The notes beneath the pieces were generated by a model. That model was not told the origin of the DNA, searched no databases, and was given only the letters and a program-made list of their open reading frames with translations. 64,000 nucleotides of DNA from JANQJA01 sp047947185 (GTDB taxonomy: Bacteria; Pseudomonadota; Gammaproteobacteria; Pseudomonadales; Azotimanducaceae). Of the stretch, positions 27,705-36,149 are shown piece after piece. The stretch covers positions 3,472,001 through 3,536,000 of the forward strand of contig CP170502.1 in the NCBI GenBank assembly GCA_047947185.1. The letters run 5' to 3'. The translations under genes and the position numbers were made by a program. The stretch's first letter is position 1. Each line of letters starts with the position of its first letter.

Positions 27705-29372
27705 ATGGTGAATACAAGGCAAAACTGGCGGTGGTCCGGGTCACTGGACAAGTCGCCGGTCACGGGCTCAGCGGGCATGGTTGTGACCAACAACCCGCTT
27801 GGCAGTGCGGCCGGTGCAGAAATGCTGGCGGCGGGTGGTAACGCAATTGATGCCGCCGCTGCCTCGCTGTTTGCGCTGACAGTTGTCGAACCGATGATGG
27901 TGGGCATTTTCGGTGCCGGTATGTCGACGATCCGGCTTGCGAACGGGGAACATCATTTCATTAACAACTATACCGTGGCGCCGGCTGCCGCCCGGCCAGA
28001 CATGTATGAGCCGCTGTCGAACACCTGGCCCGACTACCAGAATGTGCGGGGTCGAAGTAACGATATCGGCGTCCTCGCGACCGGGGTGCCGGGTAGCCTC
28101 AAGGGCTGGACCCAGATGTTGGCAGAGTTTGGCACCTTCTCGCTTGAAGACGTGCTGCAGCCGGCCCTGCGGTATGCCCGCCGCGGTTACCGCGCCACAG
28201 GATACCTGTCGGACATTATCAAGAAATACGCCGCGGATCTGGCCCTGTTTCCCGAAACCGCCAGAACCTGGCTGCCGGGTGGCCTGCCCCTCGAGCCGGG
28301 TGACAGCGTGGTTCAGCCAGCCTATGCGGAAACGCTGGGGCTGCTGGCTGCGCAGGGGCCAGACACCCTTTACGGTGGGGAACTGGGCCGAATTGCCACG
28401 GACTACATTCAGGCTGAAGGCGGTCTGGTGACGCTGGCCGACCTCCTGGCATACCGGACGACTTCCGACCCGGTGGTGCGCGGTACTTACCGGGGCTACG
28501 AGATAATAGGGCCACCGCCGCCTACTGCCGGTGGTGTTCATGTGATCGAAATGCTGAATATCCTCGAGTCTTTTGACGTGGGTGCAATGGGTTTTGGAAC
28601 GCCCGACGGGTTGCACCTTCTGATAGAAGTTCTGAAGACAGGCTTCGAGGATCGTCGTCGGTATACGGGAGATCCCGCGTTTGTTGAGGTGCCGGTGGCC
28701 ATGCTGATCGACAAGGCATTTGCAGCTGAGCGTCGGTCACTGATTGATATGGCCCGGGCCAGGGCGGTGGTAACAGCCTACTCGGCTGAATCGCCTTCAA
28801 CCACACATATGTCAGCTGCTGACCAGGCGGGTAATGTAATTACCGCCACCCACACGATACACAGCGCGTTTGGCTCCAAAGTTACGGTGCCGGGGACAGG
28901 GATGTTGCTTAACAACACCATGAACATTTTTGACCCGCATCCGGACATGGCCAACTCGATTGCGCCGGGTAAACGCGTGACCAGCAGCATGTCACCCATT
29001 ATTGTCGAGCGGGGTGGAAAGCCGGTTTTCTGTGTGGGCCTGGTGGGCGGCACACGTATTTTCCCGTCAGCACTGCAGGCGATTGTCAATTTTATTGATC
29101 ATGGCATGTCGCCACAGGAAGCCGTGGAAGCCCCGCGAATCTGGACACTGGGTGAGGAAGTTGAGGTCGAACCGGGGTTTGATACCGAAAGCCTGAACGC
29201 ATTGCGCTCGCGCGGTCACCGGTTGCTGGAACTGCCGTATATTGGCGGCGGTATGGGACTGATTGCTTTTGCAAATGGCACCATGACAGGGGCTTCATGC
29301 TGGCGCGCTGACGGTTCGCCGATCGGGATGGGTGGTGGCATGGCAAGAAGCGGGATTCGCTTCCAGGTCTGA
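27705..29372 (+). CDS. Gamma-glutamyltransferase family protein
   Basis: About 555 residues from the ATG at 27705, which follows a GGGGG-rich ribosome site; an upstream GTG at 27645 is less likely. It is an N-terminal nucleophile hydrolase of the GGT family. The self-cleavage site lies before T366 in PSTTHMSAAD, so mature large and small subunits are expected. Conserved blocks AGGNAIDAAAA and SSMSPIIV fit the family. No clear signal peptide is visible, so it may be a cytoplasmic GGT-like acylase. The substrate (glutathione or another gamma-glutamyl or acyl amide) is not determined. Confidence 0.88.
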   Translation: MVNTRQNWRWSGSLDKSPVTGSAGMVVTNNPLGSAAGAEMLAAGGNAIDAAAASLFALTVVEPMMVGIFGAGMSTIRLANGEHHFINNYTVAPAAARPDMYEPLSNTWPDYQNVRGRSNDIGVLATGVPGSLKGWTQMLAEFGTFSLEDVLQPALRYARRGYRATGYLSDIIKKYAADLALFPETARTWLPGGLPLEPGDSVVQPAYAETLGLLAAQGPDTLYGGELGRIATDYIQAEGGLVTLADLLAYRTTSDPVVRGTYRGYEIIGPPPPTAGGVHVIEMLNILESFDVGAMGFGTPDGLHLLIEVLKTGFEDRRRYTGDPAFVEVPVAMLIDKAFAAERRSLIDMARARAVVTAYSAESPSTTHMSAADQAGNVITATHTIHSAFGSKVTVPGTGMLLNNTMNIFDPHPDMANSIAPGKRVTSSMSPIIVERGGKPVFCVGLVGGTRIFPSALQAIVNFIDHGMSPQEAVEAPRIWTLGEEVEVEPGFDTESLNALRSRGHRLLELPYIGGGMGLIAFANGTMTGASCWRADGSPIGMGGGMARSGIRFQV

Positions 29373-29403
29373 ATGCCGAGAGGCGCAGACAGGGGCGCAA
29401 AAG

Positions 29404-29430
29404 AAAAAGGCGGCTTGCGCCGCCTTTTTT
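29404..29430. terminator. Bidirectional Rho-independent terminator
   Basis: AAAAAGGCGGC, a short TTGC loop, then GCCGCCTTTTTT. The hairpin has A- and T-runs on both sides, so it can end both the plus-strand GGT gene and the convergent minus-strand aceA gene. Confidence 0.85.
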
Positions 29431-29471
29431 GCTTTTGGTGGTAACCAGCTACTGGCTGGATATCTGGCCGG

Positions 29472-31100
29472 TCAGAACTGGTTCATGGTGTTTTCTTTAC
29501 CACCGGCCAGCAGTGCGTTTTCACCGGCGAAATATTCCTTGTGGTTGTCACCAATGGTTGTGCCAGCCATTTCCTGGTGTTTGACCACAGACATCTCACG
29601 GCGAATTTCCATTCGCTGGACACCCTTCACGTAGGCCAACATACCCGCATCACCGAAGTAACCCTCCGACAGGGTATCTACTCCCAGCGCTGTCTCATGG
29701 TAAGTCGGCAGCGTGATGAGGTGGTGGAAGATGCCCGCTTCACGCGCTGCATCCGCCTGGAAGGACTGAATCAGGCGATCAGCTTCAATGGCCAGTTCAG
29801 AATCATCCAGTGCCACGTCCATCAGGGCTTTCTCACCTTTTGACGGATCGGGGTAAGCGGAGACATCCTTGCCCGCTGCTTTCCAATCCTCGTAAACCTG
29901 CTGGCGGAATTTCAGCGTCCAGTTGAAGGACGGTGAGTTGTTGTAGACCAGTTTTGCGTCCGGTATTTCCTTGCGAACAGCATTTACCATCTCGGCAATC
30001 TGCGCCACATTGGGTTTTTCAGTTTCGATCCACAACAGGTCTGCACCGTGCCGCAGGCTGGTCACACAGTCGAGCACAACCCGATCGAAGCCTGTCCCCT
30101 CACGGAAGGAATAAAGGCCGTTGTCCAGGCGCACTGGCTTGACCAGTTTGCCGCGCTGGTGAATGGTGATGTCATTCTCTTTCAGTTCGCTGACATTGTG
30201 GATTTCCTGGGTTTCCAGGAAGTCGTTGTACTGGCTTGCCAGGTCGCCGGGTTCGCGTGACACAGGAATCTTCTGCGTGAGACCCGCACCCAACGAGTCG
30301 GTGCGCGCCACGATAATGCCGTTATCAATACCAAGCTCAAGAAACGCGTAGCGAACGGCGTTGATCTTGGAGATAAAGTCCTCGTGCGGCACTGTTACCT
30401 TGCCAGCCTGGTGGCCACACTGTTTGGCTTCGGACACCTGGTTTTCAATCTGGATTGCACAGGCACCTGCCTCAATCATCTTCTTGGCCAGCAGGTAGGT
30501 GGCCTCCTCGTTGCCGAAGCCGGCGTCGATGTCTGCGATAATCGGCACAACATGGGTTTCAAAATTGTCGATTTTCTCGATGATGGGTGCTTCATTGCCC
30601 CCTTTTTCCCGCGTTTCGTCCAGTTCGGTGAACAGTCGCTCAAGCTCAACGGCATCTGCCTGCTTCAGGAAGGTATAAATCTCCCGGATGAGATTCGGGA
30701 CTGAAGTTTTCTCATGCATGCTCTGGTCGGGCAGCGGCCCGAATTCGCTTCGCAGTGCCGCAACCATCCACCCGCTGAGGTAGATGTAGGACTTGTCCAT
30801 GGTGCCGCGGTGACGCTTGACGGCAATGGCCAGCTGTTGCGCGGTGAAACCATGCCAACATCCCAGTGACTGGGTGTACTGGCTGGAGTCGCGATCATAG
30901 TCAGCCATGTCCTTGCGCATGATGTCTGCCGTGTACTGGGCAATGTCCAGGCCAGATGTGAAGCGGTTCTGCAGCTTCATGCGGGCCGCGTACTCTGGAT
31001 TGATGCCTTTCCAGGTATCCTTGTTCTGGCTGATGAGGGCTTTGATAGCCTCGACTTCTTTCAGGTAAGGCGATACAACCGTCTTGGGGTTTGCTGCCAT
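29472..31100 (-). CDS. aceA: Isocitrate lyase
   Basis: The start is set at the ATG at 31100, which has a GGAGG ribosome site nine bases upstream; an upstream in-frame start at 31151 is not supported. The product is about 542 residues, the long bacterial type. The catalytic cysteine C228 lies in KQCGH (KKCGH in the short E. coli type), and WHGFTAQQ and the C-terminal tail fit the family. It splits isocitrate into succinate and glyoxylate, the first step of the glyoxylate shunt. No malate synthase gene is in the window. It ends at a shared hairpin terminator. Confidence 0.96.
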   Translation of the reverse strand: MAANPKTVVSPYLKEVEAIKALISQNKDTWKGINPEYAARMKLQNRFTSGLDIAQYTADIMRKDMADYDRDSSQYTQSLGCWHGFTAQQLAIAVKRHRGTMDKSYIYLSGWMVAALRSEFGPLPDQSMHEKTSVPNLIREIYTFLKQADAVELERLFTELDETREKGGNEAPIIEKIDNFETHVVPIIADIDAGFGNEEATYLLAKKMIEAGACAIQIENQVSEAKQCGHQAGKVTVPHEDFISKINAVRYAFLELGIDNGIIVARTDSLGAGLTQKIPVSREPGDLASQYNDFLETQEIHNVSELKENDITIHQRGKLVKPVRLDNGLYSFREGTGFDRVVLDCVTSLRHGADLLWIETEKPNVAQIAEMVNAVRKEIPDAKLVYNNSPSFNWTLKFRQQVYEDWKAAGKDVSAYPDPSKGEKALMDVALDDSELAIEADRLIQSFQADAAREAGIFHHLITLPTYHETALGVDTLSEGYFGDAGMLAYVKGVQRMEIRREMSVVKHQEMAGTTIGDNHKEYFAGENALLAGGKENTMNQF

Positions 31101-31262
31101 TTGTGCTTTCCTCCAACAGGACTCGGGTTCGGTTAATGTGAGCGGGCGCAAAATCTATCAACGGACAAGATAGAAGTTAATGGAATATTTGGACACTAAC
31201 GTATTCCAGTTATTCATCAATCGACGTCCTTCCGGACGGGCATGGAAACAGGGAAATTCACA

Positions 31263-31782
31263 ATGGTCAAGAGAAACAGTCTTCTTATTTTCCTCCTGCT
31301 GGTCGCCGGTGCCGGCAAAGCGGAGGTCGTGTCGAGTGCACCTCAGGGATTTGAGGTGCGATTTACGGCGGATGTTGCAAATGTCAGCGGCGGAGGCCTA
31401 TGCCCAGTTCCTGCGGGTAAATGAGTGGTGGGATGGCAATCACAGCTGGTTTGGCCGGGCAGAAGGTTTTTCCATCGATCCGCGCGCAGGGGGGTGCTTC
31501 TGCGAGGTTGCGGGCGAGCGAAGCCACCTGCACATGACGGTAAGTCACGTGGACCCTGGCGTCGAGGTCCGTATGATTGGGGGGCTTGGGCCCCTGCAGG
31601 ACCTGGCGCTACAGGGCGCCATGGTGTGGCGTTTTGAGGCACTGCCGGAGGGTGGTACCCGCATCATTCACAGCTACCGTGTCTCGGGTTACCTGAAGGA
31701 TGGACTTACCGGCCTGGCACCAGCGGTTGACAGTGTGCAGGGTATCCAGTTCAGCAGACTGGTGGCCCGGCTGCAGCCCTAG
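31263..31782 (+). pseudogene. Exported SRPBCC-domain protein, frameshifted
   Basis: Two overlapping frames form one protein. The first (from ATG 31263) gives a signal peptide (MVKRNSLLIFLLLVAGAGKA) and the start of the domain, QGFEVRFTADVA. The second continues MSAAEAYAQFLRVNEWWDGN through GGCFCEVAGE to the stop at 31782. They join at about 31378-31380, where one extra base in an AAA run breaks the frame. Repaired, it is about 172 residues of the START/SRPBCC (AHSA1-like) fold found in exported bacterial proteins. Either the gene is newly inactivated or the base is a sequencing error. It is divergent from aceA. Confidence 0.75.
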
Positions 31783-32684
31783 GACGGCAGGGTTACCGGC
31801 GAGGTAAAGCCCTCTGGTTTGACAATCATTACGTCACACTCGAGGAAGTCGAGGACCTTTTCCGTGGTACTCCCGATAAACACTTCCGAGAGTATGCTGC
31901 GGGAAATGGCACCCATGACCACAATATCCGCCTTCAACTGTTGCTGGATCTGGTCCAGGGCAAAGTCTGGTGCTTCCTCTGTCAAAATGCAGTGGTCTGC
32001 CGGCAGGTCAAAGTCGGCAACCAGCGTATCAAATGCCGCCTGATGTTCGGCTTTCACGGCGGCCTGACGGGCTTCAGGTACCGGCAGTTGGCTGTAGGAG
32101 TGCACCGCGTAAAGTGCGCCACCGGTTAAGGTCGCAAGATCTGTTCCTATGCCGAGAATGGTGTGGTCCAGCCCTCTGGGTTTGTGCCGGGCGTGTTTCG
32201 GATCTACCGCCGCCAGGATGACAGGAGATGCCTGCCAGGCTGCCTCCTTGACCAGTAGCAGTGGCACCGGACAGCAACGCACCAGCTGCCAGTCATTGTG
32301 GCTCAGGAACAATCGTGAGACGGCTGAATGTTGTCTTGTATGCTGGATGACCAGGTCGCAGTCACGTGCCATCGCCTCGCGAATTACGGTTTCGTAGGCA
32401 GGATGCCCCCAGCGAGTGACCGTTTCGACCGACAGGCCATTGTCCCGCAGTGGCTGGGCAAGCGTGTCAAGCGTCACCTTGCGTTCTTCCAGGAGTTCGC
32501 TGCGCAGCCGTGGCAGGTCGATGGCGTCAAAGTAGTAACCCTCGACGAGGTACTGGGTGTATTCAACCGAGATAAGTGTGATCTCAAAATCGGCCAGTTT
32601 CGCCAGGGCGACAACCTTGTCGAGCGCCGGTTGCTGTTCCTGCTCCGGACTCAGCACCACCAGCACTTTCTTCAAATTGAGCAT
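31779..32684 (-). CDS. Tandem universal stress protein (UspE-like)
   Basis: About 301 residues from the ATG at 32684, which has GGAGG six bases upstream; a start at 32711 would overlap the upstream gene. Two Usp domains follow one another (about 1-145 and 150-300). The second has an ADIVVMGAISRS segment and GSTTEKVLDFLECDVMIVKP, close to the ATP-binding G-2x-G-9x-G(S/T) motif. UspE-type proteins aid survival under stress. The upstream DksA-like gene ends 2 bp before this start, so the two are co-transcribed. Confidence 0.88.
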   Translation of the reverse strand: MLNLKKVLVVLSPEQEQQPALDKVVALAKLADFEITLISVEYTQYLVEGYYFDAIDLPRLRSELLEERKVTLDTLAQPLRDNGLSVETVTRWGHPAYETVIREAMARDCDLVIQHTRQHSAVSRLFLSHNDWQLVRCCPVPLLLVKEAAWQASPVILAAVDPKHARHKPRGLDHTILGIGTDLATLTGGALYAVHSYSQLPVPEARQAAVKAEHQAAFDTLVADFDLPADHCILTEEAPDFALDQIQQQLKADIVVMGAISRSILSEVFIGSTTEKVLDFLECDVMIVKPEGFTSPVTLPS

Positions 32685-32686
32685 GC

Positions 32687-33022
32687 CTAGCCTCCGTCCG
32701 CCCGGGCGCAATTGATACAGAGCGCGGCATATGGCAGTGCCTTCAGCCGCTCATCACCTACCTGGGCGCCGCAATGTGTGCAGGTGCCATAGGTGTCGTT
32801 GGCAATCCGCGCGAGTGCAGCCTCGATCATTCGCAGTTCGTCCCGGCCCTCGGCATCAAGCGACATCACCAGCTCCTGGTTTTCCATTTCCGAGGATTGT
32901 TCAGCAAAGTCAGCACTCACCCGTTCTTCCCTGCCGTGGATGTGTTTGTGCGTCCGCTCAACGCGTCCGGTCAGTTCGTCTTTGAGTTGCAGCAGTGCTG
33001 CTTTTGCAGATTCAGGGTTCAC
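32687..33022 (-). CDS. DksA/TraR-family zinc-finger protein
   Basis: A 111-residue protein with a helical N-terminal part and a C-terminal four-cysteine zinc finger (CTHCGAQVG...CINCA) of the TraR/DksA type. DksA relatives bind the RNA polymerase secondary channel and modulate stringent-response transcription. It is shorter than true DksA (about 150 residues) and the coiled-coil tip cannot be judged. It starts with GTG after a GGAGG site. It pairs with the Usp gene. Confidence 0.85.
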   Translation of the reverse strand: MNPESAKAALLQLKDELTGRVERTHKHIHGREERVSADFAEQSSEMENQELVMSLDAEGRDELRMIEAALARIANDTYGTCTHCGAQVGDERLKALPYAALCINCARADGG

Positions 33023-33045
33023 AAAAACCTCCGGTATGCTGAAAA

Positions 33046-33073
33046 AAATGGGGTCATGGTCCCCGGTAACAAT
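33046..33073 (-). promoter_or_regulatory. Weak sigma-32-like promoter before the DksA-like gene
   Basis: Read on the minus strand, a perfect CCCCATTT -10 element (33046-33053) is preceded, after 13 bp, by ATTGTTA, which matches the CTTGAAA -35 only partly. The spacing equals the two better heat-shock candidates nearby. Confidence 0.35.
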
Positions 33074-33144
33074 CCTTTGGCAGGACTCTACCCCCTCACT
33101 GTCCGGTTCCCGTTGACCATTGTCAACAGCGGGCCAGATTGCCT

Positions 33145-33172
33145 CTTGAAAGTCTGTGGTTTGACCCTAGGT
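33145..33172 (+). promoter_or_regulatory. Sigma-32-like heat-shock promoter for hsp20
   Basis: CTTGAAA (33145-33151), a 13-bp spacer, then CCCTAGGT (33165-33172). The -35 is consensus for sigma-32 and the -10 keeps the CCC start. It ends about 39 bp before the Hsp20 ATG. Confidence 0.6.
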
Positions 33173-33210
33173 AGCCCGGGACTGGGCAACTGAAGACAGG
33201 AGATAATGAA

Positions 33211-33693
33211 ATGTCCCGATTTGAGGAGTTGACGCATAGCCTGCGCGAGTCCCTGGATGGACTCGCCGAGGGATGGCAGGACCTCTGGCACAAGGCCAGG
33301 AACTCCGTGACGCGATTTACGCCCTTCCGGGACGAGGAAGGTGAAAGGCATCCGGATCCGGTGCATGTGAGTCGATGGGGTGTCATGTCGGCTGAATTGC
33401 AGGAAACGGACGATGCGCTGGAAGTGCAGTTAGAGGCACCAGGAATGTCGGCCAGCGACTTTGACATCAGGGTGGATGGGCGGTATCTCAGTATCCGGGG
33501 CCGGAAACACTATCGCAGCGATCGAACCGAAGGCCGTTTTCACATTTCGGAGCGGGCTTATGGCAGTTTTGAGCGATCCATCCCGCTTCCCTGTGAGGTT
33601 GATGTTGGCAAAGCATCCTATCGGGATGGCGTGCTTGTGGTCACCTTGCCCAAGGTTGCAGCCGAAAAAGTGCGGCGCATTACCGTCGAATAG
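33211..33693 (+). CDS. Hsp20/alpha-crystallin small heat shock protein
   Basis: A 160-residue chaperone. An N-terminal helical arm (1-50) is followed by an alpha-crystallin domain (about 56-160), with LEAPGMSASDFDIRVDGRYL and the terminal GVLVVTLPK block that ends small heat shock domains. It holds unfolding proteins under heat or oxidative stress, ATP-independently. A sigma-32-like promoter lies just upstream and a GGAG ribosome site before the ATG. The C-terminal IXI motif is not clear. Confidence 0.93.
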   Translation: MSRFEELTHSLRESLDGLAEGWQDLWHKARNSVTRFTPFRDEEGERHPDPVHVSRWGVMSAELQETDDALEVQLEAPGMSASDFDIRVDGRYLSIRGRKHYRSDRTEGRFHISERAYGSFERSIPLPCEVDVGKASYRDGVLVVTLPKVAAEKVRRITVE

Positions 33694-33762
33694 ATACGCG
33701 TCAATGTTGGCGCCGGCTTGCTGGGGTAGAATCCGGCTCTCAAATCTTTCCAGGAAAGCCTG

Positions 33763-34872
33763 ATGCGAGTTCTGCCGCTACTCTTATTCCTTATGCTGGT
33801 CTCTGCCCGGGTGCCAGCGCAGGATATCAACGAGTTGATGGGGGACGCGGGCGACACCATGTTGCGTATGCTCCCTCATCTTTATGACGAAGATCCCGAC
33901 AGGGTGGCCCTGCAGGAAAACCTGATCAGGCTCGAATACCTGTTTAACCAGGCTGCACCGCACCTGCAACAGCAGGGTGAAGGTTCGAGGGTCACTTTCG
34001 AACTGATGCAGGCGCGCCTGAAAGATGCTGTTGCCATGGGTGAGCGGCGCAATATTAACCTCCTGCGCAGCGCCGTCTCTGACGCCTTTGAGCTCTGCTC
34101 TTCCTGCCATACCCAGGACAAGCGGGGCAAGCGCGCTTTTGGTGTATCACGCATCAGGGAACTGGATGAATATTCGGCAGCGGAATTCAGTTTTCTGACT
34201 CGGGATTATGAGTCCGCTCTCACCTCGTTCGACAACTATTTTTCGGGCACCGATAGAACGCCTCGCCGCGATCTGGATGCGATGTATCGCATCATGGTGA
34301 TTGCAGCGGAAGTGTATGCAGATCCGGCACTGGCACGTGACCGGTTGGCGGCCGTCAGACCGAAGCTGGTTACAGGTAGTACGCTTGACCGGACGGCTGC
34401 GGCCTGGACAGGCATATTCTCCCGCCTGGCAGCAGAGACTGACAGCCTGCAGTCACCCCGGTTAATGCGCAGTGCGCGTGCCCTTGATGCGTTCCTCCTG
34501 AATGAATGGCCAGCAATCCAGTCGACGCTCGACTGGAATGAGCAGGAAGCCTACTGGATTGTCATCCGTGGTGAGCTGAACCGGTTCCTGAACCAGGGCC
34601 CGCGGGCCGACGATATTCCCCGCCTGCTCTACTGGCTTGCAGTGAGCGACCGTGCCCTGCATTACCGGTTCTACAACTCGCTGTCCCGGGGTTACTTGGA
34701 GCAGTGTATCCTGCAACACGCAGACCACCCTTATGCCCGGCGGTGCCTGGATGAATATGAAATGCTGGTGCTTGTCAGCTTTTCCGGCTCTGGCGGCACC
34801 AATATTCCCATTGAAGTCCAGCAGCGGCTGGGTGAACTGCGCCGGACCCTGGTTGCGGCGGGCAACCAGTGA
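33763..34872 (+). CDS. Exported protein with a c-type heme motif, unknown family
   Basis: A 369-residue protein with a clear signal peptide (cleavage near ARVPAQ, residue 20). Residues 24-120 are helical and carry a single CSSCH (C112-H116), the covalent heme c motif, so this may be a periplasmic monoheme cytochrome. The helical segment before the motif is reminiscent of cytochrome c-prime-like bundles. The remaining 250 residues are helical, TPR-like in feel, with no named domain recognised. It is convergent with the next gene. Confidence 0.7.
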   Translation: MRVLPLLLFLMLVSARVPAQDINELMGDAGDTMLRMLPHLYDEDPDRVALQENLIRLEYLFNQAAPHLQQQGEGSRVTFELMQARLKDAVAMGERRNINLLRSAVSDAFELCSSCHTQDKRGKRAFGVSRIRELDEYSAAEFSFLTRDYESALTSFDNYFSGTDRTPRRDLDAMYRIMVIAAEVYADPALARDRLAAVRPKLVTGSTLDRTAAAWTGIFSRLAAETDSLQSPRLMRSARALDAFLLNEWPAIQSTLDWNEQEAYWIVIRGELNRFLNQGPRADDIPRLLYWLAVSDRALHYRFYNSLSRGYLEQCILQHADHPYARRCLDEYEMLVLVSFSGSGGTNIPIEVQQRLGELRRTLVAAGNQ

Positions 34873-34875
34873 CCC

Positions 34876-35286
34876 TCAAAGGGGTTGAAGCTCGATGGGC
34901 ACCGAGCCCTCCCGACTGCCAACAAGATGGCCAATCAGGGTGTCACCCCAGGTGTACTTGGCCTGCATGAGGTTGTTCACAATGTCGCTTTTCTCCGGTC
35001 TTGGCACGGCCAGATAGTCCGCCCTGCTACCCTGGCGCGTCACGCTGATACGGGGTGTGGCGGAAAGCCTCGCGTACCAGCCTGAGCCATCTGCGCCCAC
35101 CCGCAGGTAGGCTTTGCCGTCATGATCTACAACCCACAGGCGTGTGGTGACTGTTTCGCCCGAGGCGGGATCGAGTGTGTGTAACTCAACAACCTCAACC
35201 CGTTCCGATGCCACCCACTGCAGGACAAAAATACCGACAAAGACGGCAACCAGAATTCCCAGTGTCCAGCCCACGATCTTTTTCAT
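34876..35286 (-). CDS. Membrane-anchored protein, possible split-barrel fold
   Basis: A 136-residue protein with one N-terminal transmembrane anchor (about 5-25) followed by a soluble domain: TLDPASGETVTTRLWVVDHD, then GKAYLRVGADGSGWYARL. This resembles the split-barrel fold of nitroreductase- or PNPOx-like proteins that handle F420 or flavins, but no catalytic motif is certain. It is divergent from a MarR gene, with two shared palindromic operators between them, so MarR probably controls it. Confidence 0.65.
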   Translation of the reverse strand: MKKIVGWTLGILVAVFVGIFVLQWVASERVEVVELHTLDPASGETVTTRLWVVDHDGKAYLRVGADGSGWYARLSATPRISVTRQGSRADYLAVPRPEKSDIVNNLMQAKYTWGDTLIGHLVGSREGSVPIELQPL

Positions 35287-35300
35287 TGGTTACTCCAAAT

Positions 35301-35314
35301 GTTTAACATTAAAC
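35301..35314. promoter_or_regulatory. MarR operator O1
   Basis: GTTTAACATTAAAC at 35301-35314 is a 14-bp palindrome around one central mismatch. It sits 15 bp before the start of the minus-strand membrane-anchored protein. Confidence 0.65.
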
Positions 35315-35330
35315 AGTTTGATGCCATATT

Positions 35331-35345
35331 ATTTAACGTTAAACT
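35331..35345. promoter_or_regulatory. MarR operator O2
   Basis: TTTAACGTTAAA at 35332-35343 is a perfect 12-bp palindrome, the same site as O1. Centres of O1 and O2 are 30 bp apart, about three helical turns, so bound dimers would lie on one face of the DNA. Confidence 0.65.
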
Positions 35346-35383
35346 ATTTGTAAACACCTGATCACCAATAACAGGGAGCGTCA

Positions 35384-35839
35384 GTGACTGAACCAGACCC
35401 CACCGAAACCGCTTTTGTTTTTTTCAACGAGATCAACATCATTGCGCAGCTTTCCAGCAGCCAGTTTGACCGCGTCCTGCCGGGTGGGTTGACCGGCTCA
35501 CAATTTGGGGTCCTCAACTGGTTTGTCCGGGTTGATACCCAGGCGACCCCGGGCAGACTGGCCAAAGCCTTTATGGTCACCCGTGGGGCCATGACCAATA
35601 CACTCCAGAAACTCGAACAGAAGGGCCTGATTGTCATGGAACCAGACCAGACGAGTGGCCGTCAGAAAATTGTGCGCTTGACGGATGCGGGTTTTGCCAT
35701 GCGAGAAGCGGCAATCAGGCAGGCAAGCCCGGTACTGTTGGCGGTACTCGAGCAGTTCCCGGCGGAGCGCCTGGCCGAAGCCTTGCCACTTCTGCAGTCA
35801 CTCAGGCGGTGGCTCGATGAGGAGCGCTACAAACGCTGA
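35384..35839 (+). CDS. MarR-family transcriptional regulator
   Basis: A 151-residue winged-helix protein with the MarR layout: a dimerisation helix at each end and the DNA-binding part at about 55-100 (ATPGRLAKAFMVTRGAMTNT, then the wing PDQTSGRQKIVRLTD). It starts with GTG after AGGGAG. It probably represses itself and the divergent membrane-anchored gene through the two TTTAACRTTAAA palindromes. The ligand is unknown. Confidence 0.9.
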   Translation: MTEPDPTETAFVFFNEINIIAQLSSSQFDRVLPGGLTGSQFGVLNWFVRVDTQATPGRLAKAFMVTRGAMTNTLQKLEQKGLIVMEPDQTSGRQKIVRLTDAGFAMREAAIRQASPVLLAVLEQFPAERLAEALPLLQSLRRWLDEERYKR

Positions 35840-35855
35840 CCAGAAAACCCCGGTT

Positions 35856-36149
35856 TCAGGTCATCCGGTCGAGCAGGTGCTCCAGATAGGCAATGCGCCG
35901 TTTGAGACGCGCATTGCGGTCCATCAGCTCCAGTGCAAGGGCTGCGCCGTGCAAGTCCAGGCCCAGTTCGTGTGATAAGCGATAAGCCTTGATGCAGCGA
36001 CTGATATCAGCTGACTCAAAATACCAGGCCTCATCCTGTCGACCCGGTTCGACGACACCCTGCACAATCATTTCATGAACAGTGGTGACGTCCAGTCGGG
36101 TGATAGCACAGAATTCGGTCAGGTTGTACTCGCCAGGTTTGGTACTCAT
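35856..36149 (-). CDS. cbpM: Chaperone modulator CbpM
   Basis: A 97-residue MerR-like fold protein (EFCAITRLDVTTVHEMIVQG, then a C-terminal coiled coil). CbpM binds the J-domain of CbpA and blocks its DnaK co-chaperone and DNA-binding activities. Its start overlaps the cbpA stop by 4 bp. The order cbpA-cbpM is the standard one. Confidence 0.9.
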   Translation of the reverse strand: MSTKPGEYNLTEFCAITRLDVTTVHEMIVQGVVEPGRQDEAWYFESADISRCIKAYRLSHELGLDLHGAALALELMDRNARLKRRIAYLEHLLDRMT

